Shown: positions 17,235 to 26,468, counted from the first letter of the stretch. The stretch is DNA of 64,000 nt from Bacteroidota bacterium (GCA_013289175.1 JABDAN010000003.1:1-64000); one strand, 5' to 3'. Numbers and translations: made by a program. Notes: a model not told the origin generated them from the letters alone.

Positions 17235-18206
17235 CTATCGTCGTTTGGATTTTGACGGTTTCGGTGGGGCTTCTTTGCGTTTGGTATAAAGGCCATCAAA
17301 ATAGCATTTGATATCCCGGTGATTTCCACAGCCTTCCAGTTCCTTCATCCGCACATTCTTTTCAGTAAAGCTAAACTCAATAGAGCAGGGATCTCCGTTC
17401 GCAATATAGCGGGCAAGGCTGGAACTAACAAAACGGGCTTCTCCTTTTAGTTCACCCTTGCAGCTTCCGTTGTCCTTTTCAAAATGTACAAAAAACCGAA
17501 TTAGGGAATTGTTCTTCCCATCGCGAAAAGAAATAAAATTCCGTTTGTCTATTAGGTAATCTCCCGTGAATTTATGTTTGTGGGAAAGCGTGTCGATGGG
17601 ATTGTATATCTGGGCTATCCTGGGTTTGCCTTCGTTGGATTCTGTCATGATCAACATAAACAAGCCTTCGCTATAAACATACACGGTTCTGACAAAAAAG
17701 CTTTTGCCCTCCGGGTCCCGGAGTATCCTGCTCACCGAGATCGCATATTTATTGTCGATGTTAAAGGCATATTTGGTTTCTGAGTCATCTTCCCGGATAA
17801 TGGCGGGCATGCCGGTGGTGAATTTTCCATCTTTATCCAGACAAATCACATAGAGTATTTTTTTGGTTGGGGTAAGGGCCTTTACAAACAAATAAGTCTC
17901 CGCATTTTTTACGACAAGTTTTCCACTGGCCAATAATCGGGGTTTGGCCGATTTGCCAAAATTCTTTTGTAAAAGCGAATCCGGAAAAAACTGATGGAAT
18001 ACCTGGATGGAAAAGGAGGAATCGGTAGTTTTTTTAGAAAGGGAACTATCGGAGAAATTCACCGGCAGACCGAGTGGATGGAACATGGCCAAAAAATCAT
18101 CGGGATCTATTTTGACGGCCGTTCCAGCCGGGGTACCTCCTTTCTGATGGCAGCATACGAACACAGTGAGACCACAAACAAGCAACAGGAACTTCAATAA
18201 CCGCAT
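17235..18206 (-). CDS. Putative lipoprotein of unknown function
   Basis: A 323-residue protein (ATG at 18206 preferred over the one 9 nt upstream). The N-terminus is a hydrophobic leader FLLLVCGLTVFVCC followed by HQKGG, consistent with a Bacteroidota lipoprotein signal although the lipobox is not canonical. The body is beta-rich and polar with no motif I recognise, and it ends in a very basic tail (KRKEAPPKPSKSKRR), unusual for an outer-membrane lipoprotein. A -7 element lies 17 nt upstream. The downstream phosphorylase-like gene is on the same strand (43 nt gap), so co-transcription is possible. Confidence 0.6.
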   Translation of the reverse strand: MRLLKFLLLVCGLTVFVCCHQKGGTPAGTAVKIDPDDFLAMFHPLGLPVNFSDSSLSKKTTDSSFSIQVFHQFFPDSLLQKNFGKSAKPRLLASGKLVVKNAETYLFVKALTPTKKILYVICLDKDGKFTTGMPAIIREDDSETKYAFNIDNKYAISVSRILRDPEGKSFFVRTVYVYSEGLFMLIMTESNEGKPRIAQIYNPIDTLSHKHKFTGDYLIDKRNFISFRDGKNNSLIRFFVHFEKDNGSCKGELKGEARFVSSSLARYIANGDPCSIEFSFTEKNVRMKELEGCGNHRDIKCYFDGLYTKRKEAPPKPSKSKRR

Positions 18207-18223
18207 GAAAGCCAATTAAAATT

Positions 18224-18231
18224 CAAAAGTA
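18224..18231 (-). promoter_or_regulatory. -7 element upstream of the lipoprotein gene
   Basis: TACTTTTG on the minus strand matches TAnnTTTG, 17 nt before the ATG at 18206. Confidence 0.5.
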
Positions 18232-18290
18232 AAGAATCATCAATTACCCGGCCGCCTATTGTTTTCCCTTTAATTATAGCGAACAAATTT

Positions 18291-18298
18291 TAGATTTG
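18291..18298 (+). promoter_or_regulatory. -7 element upstream of the Nramp-Usp gene
   Basis: TAGATTTG matches TAnnTTTG, 45 nt before the ATG at 18344. It overlaps a TTG at 18296 in the same frame, so that codon cannot be the start. Confidence 0.55.
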
Positions 18299-18343
18299 TC
18301 AGAACCGGATACCGCCAGGACGGCAAAAATCCGAGACAAACCG

Positions 18344-20224
18344 ATGAAGCAACGCCCATTCAGCGACCTGTCTCTCAGTGATGTGCATGGTTCAGTAGAA
18401 GTGAACCAAACGGGTTCACGCTGGAAACAGGTCTTCTCCTTTTTTGGCCCAGCCTACCTGGTCAGTGTTGGCTATATGGATCCGGGGAACTGGGCTACCG
18501 ATATCGCCGGGGGGAGCCAATTTGGCTACCGGCTTCTTTGGGTTTTGTTGATGAGTAATGGGATGGCCCTCTTGCTGCAGGGTATGGCAGCCCGTCTGGG
18601 CATCGTCCGGGGCAGGGACCTGGCACAGGCCAACCGGGAAGCCTATCCCCGGTCCATCAATTTCTGTTTGTATGTCCTGGCTGAAATTGCCATCACGGCC
18701 TGTGATCTAGCCGAAGTGCTGGGCATGGCCATCGGCATTCAACTGCTCACCGGGCTTCCCCTGATTTACGGGGTGGCCATAACGGCGCTCGATACCTTTT
18801 TGCTCCTCTTTCTTCAGCGACTGGGCATGCGCAGGCTGGAAGTGTTTATTCTGGGCCTGATTGCCGTGGTCGGTATATCTTTTTTTATTGAAATCTTCCT
18901 GGCCAAACCGAGTCTGGGGGAAATCAGCCAGGGACTGGTACCCTCCTTGCCGGGTCGTGCAGCCCTCTATATTGCCATCGGCATCATTGGAGCCACGGTC
19001 ATGCCGCACAATCTTTATCTGCATTCTGCCCTGGTGCAAACCAGGAAGATCAAAAGGGAGGATAAATTCATCAAACAGGCCTTAAAACTGGCGCGGTTGG
19101 ATTCGGCCATCGCCCTGAACCTGGCTTTTTTTGTCAACGCGGCCATTCTGGTTTTAGCCGGCGCCGTTTTCTTCAAATCCGGCCGTACCCAGGTTGCATC
19201 CATTGGGGAAGCCCATCAACTGCTTTCACCCCTGTTGGGCAGCCGGATGGCTTCGGTCCTGTTTGCTACGGCTTTGATCGCCGCCGGGCAAAGCTCCACC
19301 ATTACCGGGACCCTGGCTGGACAAATTGTGATGGAAGGACACCTGCGCCTGCGGATAAACCCCGTTTTGCGCCGAATCATCACCCGGATGCTGGCCATTG
19401 TTCCGGCCGTCATTGTCATCGGAATTTCCGGTGAAAACCAGGTCGACCGGCTATTGGTATTCAGCCAGGTCATCCTTAGCCTTCAGTTGGGGTTTGCCGT
19501 AATCCCGCTGATCCATTTTGTGAGCGATAGAAAAAAGATGGGGATCTTTCAGATCAAAATAGTTACCCGGTTTTTCGCCTGGGCCATTGCCGCCCTGCTG
19601 GTGTTCCTGAACCTAAAACTGGTAGCCGAAGAAGGCCAGTACTTTTTCTCATTGCCGGGATACGGCATCTTTAAAATTTTATCGGTTATCGTGCTGCTGG
19701 GAGCCATCGCGCTGTTATTTTATATATTCATCCATCCCTGGAAAAGCCGGTCCGAGGTGAAGGATGTTACTTTACACGGTGAAGGAAAAATACCCGCCAT
19801 GCTCGAGGTACCAAAATTCAAAAATATTGCCGTTGCCTTGGATTTCAGTCCGAAGGATGAAAAACTGCTGGCTTTCGCTATTGGGCAGGGCAACCCCGAT
19901 AGTAACTATATTCTTATCCATGTGGTTGAAAGTGCTTCGGCCCGGATGCTCGGCAAACAAAGCGATGATCTGGAAACCAGAACCGATGAGGAGAGATTAA
20001 ATTCCTACAAGCAGACGCTGGAAAATAATCACTGCAAAGCGGTTACCCGCCTGGGTTATATCAACCGGAGCAAAGAAATCGTTCGGATTGTTCATGAAGA
20101 AATGGCTGAGATACTTGTCATTGGAGCTCATGGACACACCGGATTGAAAGACTTTATTTATGGAGAAACCGTCAATACCGTACGCCACGAATTAAAAATC
20201 CCCGTGCTGATTGTAAATCTATGA
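18344..20224 (+). CDS. Nramp family divalent metal transporter fused to a C-terminal universal stress protein domain
   Basis: A 626-residue fusion. Residues ~30-470 form an Nramp/MntH transporter: the metal-binding DPGN motif at 46-49 in TM1, MPHN at 220-223 in TM6, and about 11 membrane segments. Residues ~490-626 form a UspA-like domain (FKNIAVALDFS at its start; GAHG-x9-G near the end, the ATP-loop pattern with the final S/T replaced by E). Nramp proteins import Mn2+/Fe2+ with protons; Usp domains bind nucleotides and respond to stress, so the tail may regulate transport. The start is the ATG after the -7 element. The 3' end overlaps the convergent Crp/Fnr gene by 6 nt. Confidence 0.93.
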   Translation: MKQRPFSDLSLSDVHGSVEVNQTGSRWKQVFSFFGPAYLVSVGYMDPGNWATDIAGGSQFGYRLLWVLLMSNGMALLLQGMAARLGIVRGRDLAQANREAYPRSINFCLYVLAEIAITACDLAEVLGMAIGIQLLTGLPLIYGVAITALDTFLLLFLQRLGMRRLEVFILGLIAVVGISFFIEIFLAKPSLGEISQGLVPSLPGRAALYIAIGIIGATVMPHNLYLHSALVQTRKIKREDKFIKQALKLARLDSAIALNLAFFVNAAILVLAGAVFFKSGRTQVASIGEAHQLLSPLLGSRMASVLFATALIAAGQSSTITGTLAGQIVMEGHLRLRINPVLRRIITRMLAIVPAVIVIGISGENQVDRLLVFSQVILSLQLGFAVIPLIHFVSDRKKMGIFQIKIVTRFFAWAIAALLVFLNLKLVAEEGQYFFSLPGYGIFKILSVIVLLGAIALLFYIFIHPWKSRSEVKDVTLHGEGKIPAMLEVPKFKNIAVALDFSPKDEKLLAFAIGQGNPDSNYILIHVVESASARMLGKQSDDLETRTDEERLNSYKQTLENNHCKAVTRLGYINRSKEIVRIVHEEMAEILVIGAHGHTGLKDFIYGETVNTVRHELKIPVLIVNL

Positions 20225-20821
20225 AGGCTTTTTCATCAGATGTTTTAACCTACTGAAGGTCTCCGGTTTCATATTCAGATAGGATGCAAGGTATTTTTGA
20301 GGAACACGTTGCAAGAGATAACCGTTGTTGCGGATAAAATTTATAAATCGCTCCTGTGAACTCAAGCGAACCCGGTTGTATTCAAAACTTTCTTTTTTAA
20401 GATATTCCTGTGTTGCGATCAAACGGCCAAGGCGTTCCATTTTCGGGCTGAATTCGTAGAGTTTTTCCACATTTTCCAGGGTAATGGATACGACGACCAT
20501 GTCTTCGAGCGCTTCCACCGAAAAATTAGAAGGTTCTCCGGACATAAAGGAATCATAACAGCAAATAATTTCATTTTCCCTCGAAAACTGCATGACCATC
20601 TCATCATTTTTTCGGATAAAAAACTTACGGGCCAGCCCTTGTAAGATGAAATTCAGATATCGTTCCACTTCCCCTTCCTCTACCAGTTTCTGTCTTTTTA
20701 CAAAATTTCTTAAAACAAACAAACTCGATAGATAGGTGAATTCCTGTTCGCTCAGCGAAACATAATTTGATATGTAACCTTTTACGATATCAATGAGATC
20801 CATGAATAATTTTTTGTCCAT
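20219..20821 (-). CDS. Crp/Fnr family transcriptional regulator
   Basis: A 200-residue protein with an N-terminal cyclic-nucleotide-binding-type beta roll (KRQKLVEEGEVERYLNFILQGLARKFF, ~residues 37-63; NEIICCYDSFMSGEPS near 85-100) and a C-terminal helix-turn-helix (PQKYLASYLNMKPETFSRLKHLM, ~residues 173-196). There are no Fnr-type iron-sulfur cysteines, and the PRS-type cAMP signature is not seen, so the ligand is unknown. Bacteroidota encode many such Crp/Fnr-like proteins. It is convergent with the Nramp-Usp gene, which it might or might not regulate. Confidence 0.9.
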   Translation of the reverse strand: MDKKLFMDLIDIVKGYISNYVSLSEQEFTYLSSLFVLRNFVKRQKLVEEGEVERYLNFILQGLARKFFIRKNDEMVMQFSRENEIICCYDSFMSGEPSNFSVEALEDMVVVSITLENVEKLYEFSPKMERLGRLIATQEYLKKESFEYNRVRLSSQERFINFIRNNGYLLQRVPQKYLASYLNMKPETFSRLKHLMKKPS

Positions 20822-20982
20822 CCAAGATACAATAAAATGTGCAGATCCGTTGATGTGCCGATGAGTATTGTTTCGAAGGATTTTTTTGTTTTAATATTGG
20901 AGGCAACTAAATTTTTGAAATTCAAGGCAAGCCGGTAGAATGGATTAATTTTACCTGGCAATAGAGGCTGACCAGCGACCTG

Positions 20983-21013
20983 TTTGCGCATTTACACATT
21001 TTCAGTACGTTTG
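20983..21013 (+). promoter_or_regulatory. Promoter of icd (-33 TTTG, 19 bp, -7 TACGTTTG)
   Basis: TTTG at 20983-20986 and TACGTTTG at 21006-21013 are separated by 19 bp, an exact match to the Bacteroidota consensus. The -7 box ends 26 nt before the icd ATG. It is one of the best promoters in the window. Confidence 0.75.
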
Positions 21014-21039
21014 CAGACTTTTCTAAAAAGTTTATTTCC

Positions 21040-22269
21040 ATGGCTAATAAAATTAAGGTTGCCAACCCGGTAGTTGAACTGGATGGCGATGAAATGACAA
21101 GAATAATCTGGAAGTTTATTAAGGACAAATTGATTCTTCCTTATCTGGATCTCCAAATCAAATATTATGACCTGGGGATTGAACACAGGGACCAAACCAA
21201 TGATCAGGTCACCATCGATGCCGCCAACGCCATCAAGGAAACCGGTGTCGGAATTAAATGCGCCACCATTACGCCCGACGAGGCAAGGGTGGAAGAATTC
21301 CATCTGAAGCAAATGTGGAAAAGTCCGAATGGCACCATTCGCAATATATTGGACGGGACCGTTTTCCGCGAACCCATCGTCATTAAAAATATTCCAAGGC
21401 TGGTAACGAATTGGACGGCTCCCATCATTGTTGGTCGCCATGCATTCGGAGATCAGTACCGGGCTACCGACACCGTCATCCGGGGAAAGGGGAAACTCAC
21501 CATGACTTTTACACCCGCTGATGGAAGCAAGCCCCAGACTTTTGAAGTATATGATTTTAAAGGCGACGGGGTAGCACTGTCGATGTACAATACCGACGAA
21601 AGTATAATGGGATTTGCCAGGAGTTGTTTCAATATGGCGCTTAGCAAAAAATGGCCGCTTTATCTCTCTACCAAGAATACGATTCTGAAAAAATATGACG
21701 GGCGTTTTAAAGATATTTTTGAGGATATCTACCAAAAGGAGTTCAAGCAAAAATTTCAGGAAGCCAAAATTACTTATGAGCACCGGTTAATAGATGATAT
21801 GGTCGCCAGTGCCCTTAAATGGAATGGAAATTTCGTGTGGGCCTGTAAAAATTATGATGGGGATGTACAAAGCGATACGGTAGCACAGGGTTTTGGCTCA
21901 CTGGGTCTGATGACCTCGGTCCTGATAACACCGGACGGAAAAATTATGGAAGCAGAAGCAGCCCATGGAACCGTTACCCGTCATTACCGGGACCACCAGG
22001 CAGGAAAGCCTACTTCCACCAATCCCATCGCCTCCATATTCGCCTGGACCCGTGGACTGGCCTTCAGAGGCAAATTGGATAACAACCAGCCGCTGATCCA
22101 GTTTTGTGCGGACCTGGAACAGGTTTGCATTGAAACCGTTGAAAACGGGAAGATGACCAAGGACCTGGCTGTTTGTCTTTACGGCAACAAGGTGACGGCC
22201 AAAGACTACCTGAATACCGAGGAATTTCTCGATGCCATTGATCAGAACCTCAAGAAAAAAATTGGATAG
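21040..22269 (+). CDS. icd: NADP-dependent isocitrate dehydrogenase
   Basis: A 409-residue homodimeric (eukaryote-like, subfamily II) isocitrate dehydrogenase converting isocitrate to 2-oxoglutarate and CO2 in the TCA cycle. Characteristic segments: [14 protein letters not shown] at the N-terminus, [17 protein letters not shown], the isocitrate-binding region [32 protein letters not shown], the metal-ligand region [13 protein letters not shown], and [13 protein letters not shown]. Full length. It has a strong promoter of its own and is monocistronic, followed by a 107-nt gap to a convergent small gene. Confidence 0.97.
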   Translation: MANKIKVANPVVELDGDEMTRIIWKFIKDKLILPYLDLQIKYYDLGIEHRDQTNDQVTIDAANAIKETGVGIKCATITPDEARVEEFHLKQMWKSPNGTIRNILDGTVFREPIVIKNIPRLVTNWTAPIIVGRHAFGDQYRATDTVIRGKGKLTMTFTPADGSKPQTFEVYDFKGDGVALSMYNTDESIMGFARSCFNMALSKKWPLYLSTKNTILKKYDGRFKDIFEDIYQKEFKQKFQEAKITYEHRLIDDMVASALKWNGNFVWACKNYDGDVQSDTVAQGFGSLGLMTSVLITPDGKIMEAEAAHGTVTRHYRDHQAGKPTSTNPIASIFAWTRGLAFRGKLDNNQPLIQFCADLEQVCIETVENGKMTKDLAVCLYGNKVTAKDYLNTEEFLDAIDQNLKKKIG

Positions 22270-22376
22270 GGGTAAAAACCACCAAAAGAAAAAGCCACCC
22301 CTGCTTGGTCGACTCCTTTTTAGAGAAGAACAAGAAGAAGTGGCCTTCCTCTAACGATTGCTTGCTAAGAAATTAA

Positions 22377-22583
22377 TTACTTCTTAAGAGAATCAGTTTT
22401 TGCTTTCAGGGTATCTGTTACCGCTTTAGCAGTTGAATCAATCTTTGCTTTAGCAGAATCAGCTACCGCAGTAACGCTATCCTTAGCGACTGTTGCTGTT
22501 GAATCTACCTTAGCTTCTGTGCTGGAAGCGCCATTACAAGCTGCAAAAGAACCAATTGCTAAAACGACAAAAAGTTTTTTCAT
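22377..22583 (-). CDS. Small repeat-containing putative lipoprotein
   Basis: 68 residues. A short hydrophobic leader (KKLFVVLAIGSFAAC) ends in a Cys, suggesting lipid attachment though with Phe at -3. The mature part is almost entirely Ala, Lys, Asp, Ser and Thr in a repeating pattern with DS/DT about every 10-11 residues (VDSTATVAKDS, VADSAKAKIDS, VTDTLKAKTDS), which predicts an amphipathic helix. I do not recognise a family; it recalls small abundant Ala-rich envelope peptides. It is monocistronic and convergent with icd. Confidence 0.65.
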   Translation of the reverse strand: MKKLFVVLAIGSFAACNGASSTEAKVDSTATVAKDSVTAVADSAKAKIDSTAKAVTDTLKAKTDSLKK

Positions 22584-22827
22584 TGTTATTTGTTTGTGTG
22601 TGTGAATGATTTCATGTTAATACAGGGAACGGAAAAAAGTAACCTCCGATTTCTCCTAAAATCTGAGATAATTTAAAAAATAAAATATAACTATCTGACA
22701 ATTAATCGATTATCAAATCAGATGCCTGTAAACTTCTTTTTAGATCCCGTAATAAAAGGACATTTATTTTGTTTTTCCATTTTCATTTGGGTTACGATTC
22801 TTTACTTTCAGTATTAAATAAAGACTG

Positions 22828-23394
22828 GTGACTACCGACAGTAATGAGCAGGGTCTATTGAAGGGATTGGCAGGCAACGACCGAAAGTCTATAGAGACCA
22901 TTTACAGGACCCATTATAGCATGATCCAGACCCTGATCATCAACAACAGCGGCACATCAGATGATGCACGGGACGTATTCCAGGAGGCCATCATTGTACT
23001 GTATGAAAAGGCCAAATCGGGAAGTTTTGAACTGCATGCACAACTCAAGACCTATATCTACGCGGTATGCCGGCGTTTGTGGTTAAAAAGACTTGCATTG
23101 CAACAAAGGTTTTCTTCAGACCTGGCCAACGCCCAGGAGACGATCGCCACCGATGAAGACCTGGAAATGTATGAACACCGAACGGAGGATTTTGAATTGA
23201 TGGAAAAGGCGTTGATGAACCTGGGTGAGCCTTGTAAGGAGTTGTTGGAGAGTTATTATTTGCGAAAAAAAAATATGTCAGAGATCGCCAAGGAATTTGG
23301 GTATACCAATGCCGACAACGCAAAAAACCAGAAATACAAATGTTTGATGCGTTTGAAAAAGATATTCTTTGGGCACTATAACAATTCACTTTAA
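22828..23394 (+). CDS. RNA polymerase sigma factor, ECF/sigma-70 family
   Basis: 188 residues. Region 2 spans about residues 20-95 (IYRTHYSMIQTLI, DDARDVFQEAIIVLYEKAK, LKTYIYAVCRRLWLKRL) and region 4 about 130-180 (MEKALMNLGEPCKELLESYYLRKKNMSEIAKEFGY, the helix-turn-helix). The start is a GTG; no in-frame ATG exists nearby. Eighteen nt downstream begins a membrane protein whose N-terminus looks like an anti-sigma domain and whose C-terminus is a serine protease, so the pair probably forms a signal-responsive unit. The target promoters are not visible. Confidence 0.92.
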   Translation: MTTDSNEQGLLKGLAGNDRKSIETIYRTHYSMIQTLIINNSGTSDDARDVFQEAIIVLYEKAKSGSFELHAQLKTYIYAVCRRLWLKRLALQQRFSSDLANAQETIATDEDLEMYEHRTEDFELMEKALMNLGEPCKELLESYYLRKKNMSEIAKEFGYTNADNAKNQKYKCLMRLKKIFFGHYNNSL

Positions 23395-23412
23395 TCATTT
23401 ATAAAGGAAAGA

Positions 23413-24501
23413 ATGGAAGAGAGACTGATTTTGGAATCGATCGAAAGGTATATCCGCGGTGAAATGCTTGCCGAGGAAAGGAAGTTTTTTGAAGAACTCA
23501 GAAAATCAAATCCCAGTGTCGACCAGATGGTGGTGGAGCACACTGTTTTCCTGCACCTGATGGAAAAATATGGTGACCGCAAAAACATCAAGTCCACTTT
23601 ACAGGATGTGCACAATGAACTATTTGAAACGGGTCAGATCAAACAATCCAAAGAAACCAAAGTCGTTCGTCTTTGGCTGAAATACCGCAAAGTGGTGGCC
23701 GTCGCAGCTTCCATTGCTTGCGTTACCGCGCTGTCCATCAGCGCCATTACTTCTTACTATACTCCCAGAATACCCAACACCCGCCTGGAAAACCTGGACC
23801 GGAAAATATCCTTGCTGGCATCGGGTCAGATAAAAATCAATGATAAATTAAATAAATCCATAGTCAAGGTACCGGTGGAACCCGATTTTAAATTGGGTGG
23901 AACAGTTTTTATGATTGATCCTAGGGGATACATTGTCACCAATGCACACGTGATCAGCAATTCGGCCGTCGTCATTGTCCAAAATGATAAGGGTCAGGAA
24001 TTCAAGACAAAAATTGTATACATCAGTCCCAATGCCGACCTGGCTTTTTTGAAAATAGTTGACAGTGATTTCAAGGCCACCAATGTATTGCCTTATGCGA
24101 TCAGCAAGGGCAATATCGAATTGGGTGAAGCCATTTTTACACTGGGATATCCAAGGGATGAAATCGTTTACGGAGAAGGATACCTGAGTGCAAAAACAGG
24201 ATACAGTGGTGATACACTGGCCTGTCAGATTGCGATCGCCGCCAATCCGGGTAACAGCGGAGGTCCGGTTATAGACAAAAACGGTGAAGTCATCGGTGTA
24301 CTCAGCAATCGTCAGTCTCAGGCCCAAGGTGCTGTATTTGCCCTTCGTTCCAAAAATATCTACGCGGCCCTGGAGGAAATGAAATCAGATACCAGCCTGG
24401 CTGTCATTCATCCCACCCAGATTTCCACGGTAAAAAATATGGACCGGGTGGGACAGATCAAGAAAATTGAAGACTATATCTATCTGGTAAAAAGCTATTA
24501 A
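23413..24501 (+). CDS. Membrane-anchored trypsin-like (S1C/HtrA-type) serine protease with an anti-sigma-like N-terminus
   Basis: 362 residues. Residues 1-50 (LESIERYIRGEML-x-EERKFFEELRKSNPS) resemble the short cytosolic segment seen at the N-terminus of Bacteroidota anti-sigma factors. One membrane span follows at ~93-113. The extracytoplasmic part is a trypsin-like domain with H179 in TNAHVIS, D209 in PNADLAFLKI and S282 in NPGNSGGPV, a full triad. There is no PDZ domain, unlike DegP/DegS. Encoded 18 nt after the ECF sigma gene, it could be an anti-sigma factor whose own outer domain is the sensor or protease. That role is inference; the protease assignment is firm. Confidence 0.88.
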   Translation: MEERLILESIERYIRGEMLAEERKFFEELRKSNPSVDQMVVEHTVFLHLMEKYGDRKNIKSTLQDVHNELFETGQIKQSKETKVVRLWLKYRKVVAVAASIACVTALSISAITSYYTPRIPNTRLENLDRKISLLASGQIKINDKLNKSIVKVPVEPDFKLGGTVFMIDPRGYIVTNAHVISNSAVVIVQNDKGQEFKTKIVYISPNADLAFLKIVDSDFKATNVLPYAISKGNIELGEAIFTLGYPRDEIVYGEGYLSAKTGYSGDTLACQIAIAANPGNSGGPVIDKNGEVIGVLSNRQSQAQGAVFALRSKNIYAALEEMKSDTSLAVIHPTQISTVKNMDRVGQIKKIEDYIYLVKSY

Positions 24502-24554
24502 GAAAACACCGGCGATCCGGATGGCATGATCAGCGGCACTCCGACTGGTTTCCT

Positions 24555-25457
24555 TTACTCATAGAGTTTGGCGGGATACACGCCTGAATCTACCAATGCA
24601 TTGATACTCGCCTGCACACCAGGGGCATCCTCTTTATAGGTAACGCCAAACCAACTGGCTTGCGTCGGGATGATTTTGATCCGGCCCTGTCCCTCGTGGA
24701 TAAAGCGATCCCCGATGATGGGTATAAAAAATTCAGATTTGGGTTCCTGACCACTTTTCGCCAAAAATTCCCGGAAGATTTTTTCTATGAAAGGAAAAAC
24801 TGCCGGATCGAAACACCAAAAATTCATGGATACCTTGGCCGTATCCGGAACTTCAAAGGTCTTGCCTTCTTCTTCATAAGTAATCTTGCCAGCTTGATTG
24901 CGGTAAATCTTGGTCCTTTCATGGATGGATACCAGATTGTTTTGATCATCCACCTGGCAGACACCCCGGCTTACAGAGCCGTTTTCAGAGAGGGTTTTGG
25001 CCAGGTCGTACCCAATGATACTATAGGTGGATGGATTACATCCGTCCCTAAGAAACTGATAAGCTTTTTCAAAAGCATCCCTTCCGTAAAAATCATCTGC
25101 ATTGATCACAGCAAAGGGGTCATGGATTGCCGGCATGGCACAGAGCACCGCGTGCGCCGTTCCCCAAGGTTTGGCTCGGTCAGCTGCAGGGATATAACCA
25201 TTCAGATAGGAATCCATTTCCTGATACACGTAAACGGTCTCCGCTTTATTCCCCCATTTGGGTTCGAAAATATTTTTAAAATCGGTCGCGAATTCTTTGC
25301 GGATGATGAATACGATTTTTTCAAACCCGCTCTGAATGGCATCATAAATGGAATAATCCATGATGGTTTCCCCGGAAGGTCCGAATGACTGGATCTGTTT
25401 CATGCTGCCGTACCGCGATGCCATTCCCGCCGCGAGTACACATAAGGTTGGTTTCAT
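24555..25457 (-). CDS. Sugar-phosphate nucleotidyltransferase family protein
   Basis: A 300-residue NTP_transferase-fold protein: the nucleotide loop LAAGMASRYGSMKQ at residues ~7-20 (a variant of the LAGG-x-GTRL-x-P signature), GPSGETIMDYSIYDA, and the metal/sugar-binding VINADDFYGRDAF near residue 115. It is related to glucose-1-phosphate uridylyl/thymidylyltransferases, but the Lys of the classical signature is shifted, so the substrate is uncertain. I chose the ATG at 25457 because it begins the conserved MKPTLCVLAAG strand; the longer frame adds a non-conserved leader. Divergent from the ACC deaminase-like gene. Confidence 0.85.
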   Translation of the reverse strand: MKPTLCVLAAGMASRYGSMKQIQSFGPSGETIMDYSIYDAIQSGFEKIVFIIRKEFATDFKNIFEPKWGNKAETVYVYQEMDSYLNGYIPAADRAKPWGTAHAVLCAMPAIHDPFAVINADDFYGRDAFEKAYQFLRDGCNPSTYSIIGYDLAKTLSENGSVSRGVCQVDDQNNLVSIHERTKIYRNQAGKITYEEEGKTFEVPDTAKVSMNFWCFDPAVFPFIEKIFREFLAKSGQEPKSEFFIPIIGDRFIHEGQGRIKIIPTQASWFGVTYKEDAPGVQASINALVDSGVYPAKLYE

Positions 25458-25518
25458 TCCCGTAATTTTATTGCGCGGTGAAATTAAATAATAAAGAGAC
25501 AAAAGAACAAGATTAATC

Positions 25519-26436
25519 GTGGAAGCCCTCGATCACGCATTAAGAAATATCAGCCTGGATCATTGGGTCCATCATCATTTCCGAAAACATGATTTGAAGG
25601 TGGAAGTACTGAGACTCGATAAAATTCATCCGGAAATCTCCGGCAATAAATGGTTCAAGTTAAAATACTATCTGCAAAAGGCCCGCCAGCAGGATATTCA
25701 ACAATTGGTCAGTTTTGGAGGTGCTTATTCCAACCATCTCTTGGCGCTGGCTGCTGGAGCCCGCATGGCGGGTTTTGCTTCTCTTGGATTGATACGCGGT
25801 GAAGAACCTACCAACTGGTCACCAATGCTGATTTCGGCCAGAAAATCGGGAATGGATATCAGATTTTTGTCGCGCGCTCTGTATGACCGTTATAAACATG
25901 GAGATCTTCCAATGGACCTCGAAGGAGTCCAGGAAAATGCCCTGCTCATACCCGAAGGTGGCGGGGGGCCGGAAGGTGTGCGAGGGGCTGAAGAAATATT
26001 GTCTACCGTGGACATCCATCCATACACTCATTTTATTTGTGCCGTAGGCACCGGAACTACCCTGGCAGGAATCATCAACAGCACCGGATCACATCAAAAA
26101 AAAATCGGCGTATCGGTCTTGAAGGGAACCACCGGATGGGAACCCTTAAACCAGGACTGGGTAAAAAATCCCACGAAATTGGACAATGTTCAAATGATCC
26201 ATGAAGATCACTTCGGTGGATATGCAAAATATTCTAAGGTCCTGCTGGATTTTATGAATGAACTTTATAAAACCTCCGGCATTCCGACTGATTTTGTCTA
26301 CACGGCGAAACTCTTTTATTCGGTGGTAAGAATGGCTGAAATGAAATCATTTTTACCGGGCAGCCGCCTGCTGGTTTTGCATACAGGCGGCCTTTCAGGC
26401 AACGACTCCCTGCGACCCGAGCTGCTGGAGTTTTAA
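25519..26436 (+). CDS. 1-aminocyclopropane-1-carboxylate deaminase / D-cysteine desulfhydrase family PLP enzyme
   Basis: A 305-residue fold-type II PLP enzyme. The PLP lysine is K44 in ISGNKWFKLKYYL; SFGGAYSNHLLALAA (about 64-78) binds the cofactor phosphate/substrate carboxylate, and GTGTTLAGI (~178) is the phosphate loop. Members deaminate ACC or D-cysteine or related D-amino acids; the specificity residues cannot be assigned here. The start is a GTG at 25519, with no better ATG in frame. Single gene. Confidence 0.9.
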   Translation: MEALDHALRNISLDHWVHHHFRKHDLKVEVLRLDKIHPEISGNKWFKLKYYLQKARQQDIQQLVSFGGAYSNHLLALAAGARMAGFASLGLIRGEEPTNWSPMLISARKSGMDIRFLSRALYDRYKHGDLPMDLEGVQENALLIPEGGGGPEGVRGAEEILSTVDIHPYTHFICAVGTGTTLAGIINSTGSHQKKIGVSVLKGTTGWEPLNQDWVKNPTKLDNVQMIHEDHFGGYAKYSKVLLDFMNELYKTSGIPTDFVYTAKLFYSVVRMAEMKSFLPGSRLLVLHTGGLSGNDSLRPELLEF

Positions 26437-26460
26437 TCCATGAGAAAGGGGGCCTTCCCT

Positions 26461-26468
26461 TATCTTTG
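26461..26468 (+). promoter_or_regulatory. -7 element upstream of the exported hypothetical at 26500
   Basis: TATCTTTG matches TAnnTTTG, 31 nt before the ATG at 26500 and 24 nt after the previous stop codon. Confidence 0.5.
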
